A stretch of DNA of 7,927 bases. Origin: Desulfobacterales bacterium (lineage in GTDB: Bacteria > Desulfobacterota > Desulfobacteria > Desulfobacterales > C00003060). The notes beneath the pieces are model-generated. The model was given only the letters and a program-made list of their open reading frames with translations, searched no databases and was not told the DNA's origin. Both the position numbers and the translations under genes were made by a program. The stretch spans positions 1 to 7,927 of the forward strand of contig JAUWMM010000069.1 in NCBI GenBank assembly GCA_030613145.1, read 5' to 3'. Of this stretch, positions 1 through 4,993 are shown piece by piece (the stretch's first letter is position 1; each line of letters begins with the position of its first letter).

Positions 1-24
1 CCTGAATCCCTGAATTCCTAAATT
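1..24. repeat. Short tandem octamer repeat at window edge
   Basis: Three adjacent 8-nt units are visible: CCTGAATC, CCTGAATT and CCTAAATT. The array may continue to the left, outside the window. No function can be assigned. It sits in AT-rich, non-coding DNA. Confidence 0.45.
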
Positions 25-235
25 TATTGGCAACAGAGCGCTTCGCTATTGGAATCTAAATTTGTGACCATTTTGCGCACAATATTTTTTATAAGAGCCT
101 AAATTCCTTAGTCGGAGTTTACCAGTAAGGGTTTTATCCCCGAGTTATTAAGAAGATGCAGCGAGGGTTTTTCTGCGTAAAGGAATCAGAACTGTGGAGG
201 GGCAAAAAATTCTTGAAAAATTGGATACTTTTTGG
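25..235. other. AT-rich intergenic DNA, no gene recognised
   Basis: No supported gene, RNA gene or clear promoter is seen here. An open frame starting at 156 reads through the palindromic element that follows, and its predicted protein has no recognisable family features, so it is not called. A small inverted repeat (AGCG/CGCT around 37-48) is too short to interpret. Confidence 0.5.
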
Positions 236-279
236 TTTAATTAGTGTTCATCCCGAAACAACCAATTTCTTGATGGAGC

Positions 280-300
280 TTTCAGCGGTCAGCGAACAGC
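280..300 (-). repeat. GCTGANN-type heptamer array, left arm
   Basis: Read on the minus strand, three consecutive 7-mers occur: GCTGTTC, GCTGACC and GCTGAAA, followed by GCTCCAT, which starts with the same GCT. This is the inverted counterpart of the array at 333-360 and pairs with parts of it. Similar 7-bp periodic repeats are, to my recollection, common between genes in sulfate-reducing and related bacteria. Confidence 0.6.
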
Positions 301-332
301 AATCAACCAACACATTGTTTTTAATGTCCTTT

Positions 333-360
333 GCTGAAAGCCGAAAGCTGATGGCTGATA
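333..360 (+). repeat. GCTGANN-type heptamer array, right arm
   Basis: Four consecutive 7-mers occur: GCTGAAA, GCCGAAA, GCTGATG and GCTGATA. They run in the opposite orientation to the array at 280-300, with a 32-nt spacer between the arms. Exact 7-nt phasing in a non-coding region points to slippage-type expansion rather than codon constraint. Confidence 0.65.
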
Positions 361-362
361 GC

Positions 363-394
363 GCGCATCCAAAAACGCTAGTTTCTGGATGCGC
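363..394. repeat. Strong hairpin at the right end of the palindromic element
   Basis: GCGCATCCA (363-371) pairs perfectly with TGGATGCGC (386-394). After one A/C mismatch the stem continues with AAAC/GTTT and closes on the 4-nt loop GCTA (377-380). The left side repeats part of the element's left terminal repeat, and the right side is the terminal repeat itself. No T-run follows, so it is not a typical intrinsic terminator. Confidence 0.65.
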
Positions 395-435
395 ACTAAT
401 TAAAGAAATGCAGGCGACGTTCACTCACAGATCTC

Positions 436-448
436 GAAGATTATCTTC
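436..448. promoter_or_regulatory. Operator-like palindrome, copy 1
   Basis: GAAGATTATCTTC is a perfect 5+5 dyad around a 3-nt centre. It matches the copy at 473-485 at 11 of 13 positions, and the centres are 37 bp apart. This could be a paired regulator site upstream of the operon. No regulator gene is in the window, so the assignment is speculative. Confidence 0.25.
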
Positions 449-472
449 CCATACTTATGAATAGCACTTGCG

Positions 473-485
473 GAAGATCCTCTTC
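473..485. promoter_or_regulatory. Operator-like palindrome, copy 2
   Basis: GAAGATCCTCTTC has the same GAAGA/TCTTC half-sites as copy 1 with a different 3-nt centre. It is about 385 bp upstream of the binding-protein start, which is far for a direct operator unless the transcript has a long leader. Confidence 0.25.
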
Positions 486-857
486 TAGCCCATTTGAGTT
501 CCTTCAAGGTAAGCTGCCATTGAAAAGAGGGTTGTGCTCTGAAGAACTAAAAAATCTGTTGCAATAAGTAACATATCATTTCTTTTTTCCTTAACTTTTT
601 CCCCTTGCTCAAATAAACAAATAGTTCAAATTGGTTTTTCAAGATAGGTTCTGTCGTGGAAGAAATTTCTAATACTTGTTTTTACGTTCGCTTCTAAAAT
701 GGGCAACCAAGGGATCCCAGCTGCCCTGCTGAAATCAGTCGTAAGAGGGTTCAAAGGTCAGGAATACTGATCCAGAGACAAGGTCGGTGGGCTTTTACGG
801 TTGGTTTTAATTAACTGGTTGGGGTCAGTAAGGAAACGTTCAGTCAATTATTATAAA

Positions 858-866
858 AAGGAGGAG
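858..866 (+). promoter_or_regulatory. Strong ribosome binding site that fixes the binding-protein start
   Basis: AAGGAGGAG lies with its GGAGG core 5 nt before ATG 870. This near-perfect Shine-Dalgarno selects ATG 870 over the in-frame TTG at 801, which lacks a comparable site. It also suggests stronger translation than for the permease genes downstream. Confidence 0.85.
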
Positions 867-869
867 ATC

Positions 870-2528
870 ATGGGAGATAACAAGAAAACACATTCATATG
901 TTCCAGAATTGATCGATCAGTTTGAGAAAGGAAAATTAACACGACGGGAGTTTTTGCGATATGCGAGCCTTCTTGGCATGTCAGTGGGCGTTGCCTCATC
1001 AATTGTGGGGCTCCCCCGACCCAGCCGCATCTTCGCAGCCCGGGTCCAACGCGGCGGGACGCTCCGGATATCCGGGGCTGTCCAAAAAGTCACCCATCCA
1101 GCCCAGTTCTCCTGGGTCATACCTTCCAATGAGTTGCGTCAGGTGGCGGAGTATCTCACCTATACCGACGGCAATAATATAACGCATCCTTATCTTCTGA
1201 AAAACTGGAAGGCTAGCGCGGACCTTAAGACCTGGACCCTGAACCTCCGCCAGGGTATCAAATTCAACAATGGGGATGAGTTCACCGCTGATGATGTGGT
1301 TTTTACCATGAATGAGTGGTTGAACAAAGATGTAGGTTCATCGCTGCTTGGTATGGTGGGCGCATATCTGAGTCCCACAGGTATTGAAAAAACGGATAAG
1401 TATCAGGTAAAACTCCATCTGAAAAAGCCAGAAATCGCCGTGCCTGAGCACCTGTTCCACTACCCGGCCCTGGTGTTGAATCACAAAACATTTGAGGGAG
1501 ATTTCATCAAGCGACCCCACGGGACAGGGCCCTATACATTAGAGGTCTACCGTGAGGGCGAGCGTTGTTTAGTCAAACGGCGTAAGGACTATTGGCAGAA
1601 GGGAGATGATGGCCAATCGCTTCCATACATGGACGCCATGGAGTTCATAGACATGGGAAGAGAGATGGCTCCCCAGATCGCTGCTATCAAGGCCGGGGAA
1701 ATTGACATGATCGATCTTTCAGACGCGGGTGGAACAGCCGTCTACCAGGCCCTGAAAGATGACACCAACATTAACATCATGCCATCGACCACCGGACAAA
1801 CCCGGTTGCTCCGGATGCGGGTGGATATGAAACCCTGGTCTGACAACAAGGTGCGAATGGCCTTGAAACTTTGTCAGCACAGGGAGAAAATTCTGGCTCT
1901 GGCCTATATGGGTCAGGGTCGCCAGGGTCAGGACTGCCATGTTTCGCCCGTGCATCCTGAATACTGCCAAAAGCCCATCCCAAAATATGATCCGCAGCAA
2001 GCCAAGCAACTCCTGAAGGAGGCTGGCTACCCCAATGGCCTGGACGTAAACCTGGCTGTGGGCAGTGGCTGGACCGATGTGGTGCGCTATGCCGAGGTCC
2101 TCAAACAGGATGCCGCACCGGCAGGTTTGAGAATAAGTATTCAGACCATGCCCACCAGCCAGTACTGGGAAAAGTGGACTGAAGTGGATTTGGGTATCAC
2201 TCCCTGGACCCACCGCCCGCTGGGTACCATGGTACTGAACCTGGCTTACATTGCGGATGATAAGGGCAAACCAGTACCGTGGAATGAGACGCGCTGGGTA
2301 GATAAGGAGTTTTCCCAGTTGCTGGAGAAAGCAAACGGGACGCTGGATGTAGATGAACGACGCAAGATCTTTTGTAAGTTGGAAGACATCCAGATGAGTC
2401 GAGGGTCCATCGGCATTGCCTGGTGGCGAAATGTTTGGATGGTGACAAGAAAGAATGTTCAGGATGCGACAGGTCATCCCACCCTTTATATGCTCTACAA
2501 CAAGGTATGGCTTAAGAAAAAAGCATAG
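870..2528 (+). CDS. ABC importer solute-binding protein, family 5 (peptide/nickel type), Tat-exported
   Basis: This 552-residue protein belongs to the SBP_bac_5 family (DppA/OppA/NikA type). It should capture a solute outside the membrane and deliver it to the permeases encoded next. The N-terminus has a twin-arginine signal: TRREFLRYAS at residues 24-33, a hydrophobic stretch to about 48, and a plausible cleavage site after Ala57, so it probably folds before export. Family landmarks are the WTLNLRQGIKFNNGDEFTAD stretch (about 122-141), the GTGPY motif (218-222), PWSDNKVRMAL (about 322-332), and the HRPLGTM stretch (448-454), which corresponds to the ligand-proximal segment of the second lobe. 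Length is normal for the family. No lipobox cysteine is seen. The ligand cannot be read from sequence: peptides, opines, sugars, nickel chelates and methylated amines are all known or possible in this family. It ends in TAG and is followed by an RNA hairpin. Confidence 0.9.
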   Translation: MGDNKKTHSYVPELIDQFEKGKLTRREFLRYASLLGMSVGVASSIVGLPRPSRIFAARVQRGGTLRISGAVQKVTHPAQFSWVIPSNELRQVAEYLTYTDGNNITHPYLLKNWKASADLKTWTLNLRQGIKFNNGDEFTADDVVFTMNEWLNKDVGSSLLGMVGAYLSPTGIEKTDKYQVKLHLKKPEIAVPEHLFHYPALVLNHKTFEGDFIKRPHGTGPYTLEVYREGERCLVKRRKDYWQKGDDGQSLPYMDAMEFIDMGREMAPQIAAIKAGEIDMIDLSDAGGTAVYQALKDDTNINIMPSTTGQTRLLRMRVDMKPWSDNKVRMALKLCQHREKILALAYMGQGRQGQDCHVSPVHPEYCQKPIPKYDPQQAKQLLKEAGYPNGLDVNLAVGSGWTDVVRYAEVLKQDAAPAGLRISIQTMPTSQYWEKWTEVDLGITPWTHRPLGTMVLNLAYIADDKGKPVPWNETRWVDKEFSQLLEKANGTLDVDERRKIFCKLEDIQMSRGSIGIAWWRNVWMVTRKNVQDATGHPTLYMLYNKVWLKKKA

Positions 2529-2592
2529 CCGAAACTTGGTATAAGGTTGTCTACTGCCTTTGCCTATCAAACAGATTGACCACCTTCCCTTT

Positions 2593-2624
2593 GGGGCTCT
2601 GGGCATTCTTTAGCCCGGAGCTCC
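2593..2624 (+). terminator. Intercistronic hairpin between binding protein and first permease
   Basis: GGGGCTC-T-GGGC (2593-2604) pairs with GCCC-G-GAGCTCC (2613-2624), giving a 12-bp stem with two G/T wobbles and an 8-nt loop. The following bases (ATTTAAG) are not a T-run, so a full intrinsic terminator is unlikely. In many importer operons such a hairpin stabilises the 5' binding-protein mRNA or partly attenuates transcription, which raises binding protein over permease. That role is inferred here from position. It ends 22 nt before the permease start. Confidence 0.6.
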
Positions 2625-2646
2625 ATTTAAGAAAGACAGATTAGCC

Positions 2647-3945
2647 ATGGCAAAGTTTATCGTACGGCGGGTTTTTTTGCTCTTGCTCACCATGGTACTC
2701 GTATCAATGGCCGTTTTTCTGATTACCGAGGCCTCACCGGGCAATGTGGCACGGAATGTTCTCGGCGCCTTTGTCACGCCCGAGCAGGAAGCCTCTTTTC
2801 TGGCCCAAATGGGCCTGGATAAGCCTGTTTACATTCGTTACCTATACTGGCTCATAGGAAGTGACTGGCATGCATCGCGGAAGGTGGGTCTGCCACTGAA
2901 ACGGATCACCACAGAAAAGGATTTTGAGGAGTGGTGGGCTGTAAGGGAAGACGGTGCCCTTATCCGATGGAAGCTCCAGGGGGAAGACCTGATTGCCATT
3001 GTGCGGTTCGCGGACGGCACCGCCACTGAGTATACGAATAATGAAAGGTGGCAGAAAGACAAGGCCGGGGTTAGCAGTTTCTGGGGGGTCGCCACCCAGA
3101 ACCATGTGGTCAGGTTAGAAAAGGGAAGTGATAAGAAGATCTGGACTTTCGTCGTGGGTACCGGCTGGATGGAGACTACCGGCGGCCCCGTGGAATACAT
3201 ACCACTCAAAAAAGGATTCATTCGAGGGGATCCTGGTCTCTCGCTTCGAACGGGACGTCCGGTGGCCAAGAGCCTCTTCATACGGCTGCGCAATTCCATG
3301 GTTTTGGCCGGAATCGCCTTTGTCATTGTCATGCCCCTTGCACTGTTCTTCGGTGTGATCGCGGGATTGAAGGAAGGGGGAATTCGGGATCGAATTCTCT
3401 CTATTGGTGGCATGATGTTTTCAGTGATCCCGGAGTTTGTCACTGGCATCTTCCTCATCCTTATATTCGGCGTATGGCTGGGTCTTGTCCCTGGCGCTAC
3501 GGTGTTCGGTGAAAAAGCCCCGTGGGAAAGACCGGATATGCTCGTGCTTCCCGTGTTGACCTTGACACTCATTGAACTCGGATATGTACTTCGAATTACC
3601 AGAGCGAGCATGGTCGAGGTAATGCGGTCTCCGTATATCCGCACTGCCTTTCTCAAGGGTTTGCCATACTGGCGGATCGTCCTTAAGCACGCGGTCAGAA
3701 ACGCCTTGATGGCGCCTATCACGGTGATCATGCTTCATGTCAACTGGCTGATGGGTGGAATCGTGATCGTCGAGGTGGTCTTTGGCTATCCGGGTTTGGG
3801 AAAATATCTGCTGGAGTCCGCACTTTACAAGGATATCAATGCATTAGAGGCAGGAGCAATGATACTGGTTATTGTGGCTGTGGGCACTCAGCTCATCGCT
3901 GATATTATTTACACATTCTTGAATCCACGTATTCGTTATATGTGA
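2647..3945 (+). CDS. DppB-type ABC permease with large extracytoplasmic insertion
   Basis: This is an inner-membrane channel subunit of 432 residues. Typical DppB/OppB proteins have about 310-340. The usual parts are present: TM1 (about 9-28), then TM helices near 216-240, 255-282, 298-318, 358-380 and 402-424, and the cytoplasmic EAA-like loop (about 332-356, with AFLKGLPYWRIVLKHAVRNA) that contacts the ATPase. The C-terminus LNPRIRYM is typical. The extra length lies between TM1 and TM2: roughly 115 residues (about 75-190) separate YLYWLIG from the conserved GDPGLSLRTGRPV. By family topology this loop faces outside, toward the binding protein. The insert is rich in tryptophan and alternating hydrophobic/polar residues, suggesting beta structure, and I do not recognise it. 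No strong Shine-Dalgarno precedes ATG 2647, so expression may be lower than for the binding protein. Stop is TGA. Confidence 0.9.
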   Translation: MAKFIVRRVFLLLLTMVLVSMAVFLITEASPGNVARNVLGAFVTPEQEASFLAQMGLDKPVYIRYLYWLIGSDWHASRKVGLPLKRITTEKDFEEWWAVREDGALIRWKLQGEDLIAIVRFADGTATEYTNNERWQKDKAGVSSFWGVATQNHVVRLEKGSDKKIWTFVVGTGWMETTGGPVEYIPLKKGFIRGDPGLSLRTGRPVAKSLFIRLRNSMVLAGIAFVIVMPLALFFGVIAGLKEGGIRDRILSIGGMMFSVIPEFVTGIFLILIFGVWLGLVPGATVFGEKAPWERPDMLVLPVLTLTLIELGYVLRITRASMVEVMRSPYIRTAFLKGLPYWRIVLKHAVRNALMAPITVIMLHVNWLMGGIVIVEVVFGYPGLGKYLLESALYKDINALEAGAMILVIVAVGTQLIADIIYTFLNPRIRYM

Positions 3946-4034
3946 CCTGCTACTGCTATATTATGAAGAACGGCAGAGTTCATAGTCAAAACCTGAGGAC
4001 TGGGCGGATGTTTAAAGGAGTAGTGAGTATAGTT

Positions 4035-4040
4035 AAGGGG
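4035..4040 (+). promoter_or_regulatory. Ribosome binding site for second permease
   Basis: AAGGGG lies 5 nt before ATG 4046. A second SD-like string, AAAGGAG at 4014-4020, sits further up in the 100-nt gap after the first permease. No promoter or terminator is evident in that gap. Confidence 0.55.
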
Positions 4041-4045
4041 TAAAC

Positions 4046-4978
4046 ATGACGGTCGGTGAGGAAGCTACAGATCTTAGCAGAGTGGAAATAAGAACCGGGC
4101 GCCTCAGGCGTATGTGGGAAGGCACTTCCATTATATTTGCGTCCAGAACTGCAACCATTGGTCTTATAATTGTACTTTTTTGGTTGACTGTGGCTGCCTT
4201 TGCCCCGCTTCTGACACCATACACGTCTTTGGAGCAGGACTGGAAGGCTCCCAATCAGGGTCCTTCCAGCGCACACTTCCTGGGTACAGATGAACTGGGT
4301 CGCGATCTCTGGTCCCGACTCATTTATGGCGCTCGCATCGTTCTGTTGGTCCTGCCGATATCGGAAAAATTATGGATCCCCGGGGGGACAGCCCTCTGGG
4401 GGGTGTTCGCGGCGCTGATTGTAGGGATGACACTGGGCCTTGTCAGCGGGTACTATGGAGGGTGGATCGATGAGATCGTCATGCGCCTCCTGGACGCCAT
4501 GATGGCCGTTCCCGTCATTCTTCTCTACCTGATTATTATGACGGCGCTGGGTGCATCTGCCTTGAACGTGGTCATTGCCGTCACCATTGTGGGAACACCT
4601 GGCATTGCCCGCTTGGTTCGCAGTCTTACCCTGGACATACGTACCCGGGAGTACATCAGGGCTTCCGAAACCCGCGGAGAAAGCGCCTGGTATATCATGT
4701 TCGTTGAAATACTGCCCAATGCGCGCGGACCCATCATCGTGGATGCCATGCTGCGTGTCGGCTATGCCATTTTCGCTATGGGGACATTAGGATTTTTGGG
4801 ATTGGGCCTACCACCACCGTCACCGGATTGGGGAAGTATGGTGGCCAAGGGGCAAGAATTTATCCTGGCTGGTAGTCCGTGGGCCGCATTATGGCCTTCT
4901 GTGGCCATCGCTTCACTGGTGGTGGGATTAAACCTGCTGGCCGATGGTTTGCGCGAGGAGTCGATGCGATATCAATAG
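4046..4978 (+). CDS. DppC-type ABC permease
   Basis: This 310-residue inner-membrane protein is the second channel subunit. The family signature HFLGTDELGRDLWSRLIYGA is at residues 77-96, after TM1 (about 36-57). Further TM segments lie near 117-135, 152-190 (two helices), 235-255 and 280-300. The EAA-like coupling loop (about 202-232) reads REYIRASETRGESAWYIMFV followed by EILPN. It diverges from the usual ARALG and RHILPN forms, with TRG replacing the LG region and Glu replacing the common His. Between GARI (95-98) and GYYGGW (135-140) there are 36 residues rather than the roughly 23 usual, so about 13 extra residues (around PISEKLWIPGGTAL, 104-117) sit on the outer face. The gene ends in TAG, 15 nt before the ATPase start and in the same frame. 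Confidence 0.9.
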   Translation: MTVGEEATDLSRVEIRTGRLRRMWEGTSIIFASRTATIGLIIVLFWLTVAAFAPLLTPYTSLEQDWKAPNQGPSSAHFLGTDELGRDLWSRLIYGARIVLLVLPISEKLWIPGGTALWGVFAALIVGMTLGLVSGYYGGWIDEIVMRLLDAMMAVPVILLYLIIMTALGASALNVVIAVTIVGTPGIARLVRSLTLDIRTREYIRASETRGESAWYIMFVEILPNARGPIIVDAMLRVGYAIFAMGTLGFLGLGLPPPSPDWGSMVAKGQEFILAGSPWAALWPSVAIASLVVGLNLLADGLREESMRYQ

Positions 4979-4993
4979 AGAAAGAGCAAACAT

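Larger units (their letters stand above)
236..404. mobile_element. MITE-like palindromic repeat element
   Basis: The element is bounded by 24-nt terminal inverted repeats at 236-259 and 381-404 that agree at 21 of 24 positions. The outer 11 bases, TTTAATTAGTG, are identical on both sides; they are followed by TTCATCC on the left and, reading the complement, CGCATCC on the right. Inside are a heptamer array pointing left (280-300) and another pointing right (333-360), so the whole 169 bp can fold on itself. There is no transposase or credible reading frame, and I see no clear target-site duplication at the flanks. It could be a non-autonomous transposon relic, or a member of an intergenic palindromic repeat family (REP/BIME-like). 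The inverted repeat is directly visible; the mobile origin is inference. Confidence 0.6.
405..857. other. Non-coding region upstream of the importer operon
   Basis: No gene is supported here. The stretch holds two near-identical short palindromes (436-448 and 473-485), a pyrimidine-rich run at about 578-604, a perfect palindrome AGAAATTTCT (661-670), and possible leader hairpins near 701-726 (GGGCA/TGCCC around a GGGATCCC palindrome) and 756-773 (GGTCAG/CTGATCC with one bulge). The operon promoter presumably lies here, but I found no -35/-10 pair with correct spacing, no sigma-54 site and no riboswitch core that I recognise. Confidence 0.4.

Noticed and set aside
156..464. 102-residue open frame on the + strand
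   Set aside because: It spans the palindromic element and heptamer repeats, has no ribosome site and shows no recognisable domain. The coding signal is explained by chance.
601..860. Sigma-70 promoter candidates (TTGTTT/TAAAAT at 676-700; TTAACT/TAAACA at 591-619; TATAAA at 852-857)
   Set aside because: The first has only 13 nt spacing, the second matches both hexamers poorly, and the third overlaps the ribosome site and lacks a -35 box.
801..869. Upstream TTG start for the binding protein (23 extra residues)
   Set aside because: It has no Shine-Dalgarno, whereas ATG 870 has a near-perfect one, and the extension would move the Tat signal away from the N-terminus.
1719..2606. 295-residue open frame on the - strand
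   Set aside because: It lies opposite the binding-protein gene, has low-complexity composition and no family features. It is a shadow of the real gene.
2838..3731. 297-residue open frame on the - strand
   Set aside because: It is antisense to the first permease and rich in Ser, Pro, Arg and Thr without domain signals, so it is a shadow frame.
4023..4043. Six-codon GTG mini-ORF after AAAGGAG just before the second permease
   Set aside because: Its start is only 2 nt from the SD-like string, and the peptide (VSIVKG) resembles no known leader. Chance is more likely.
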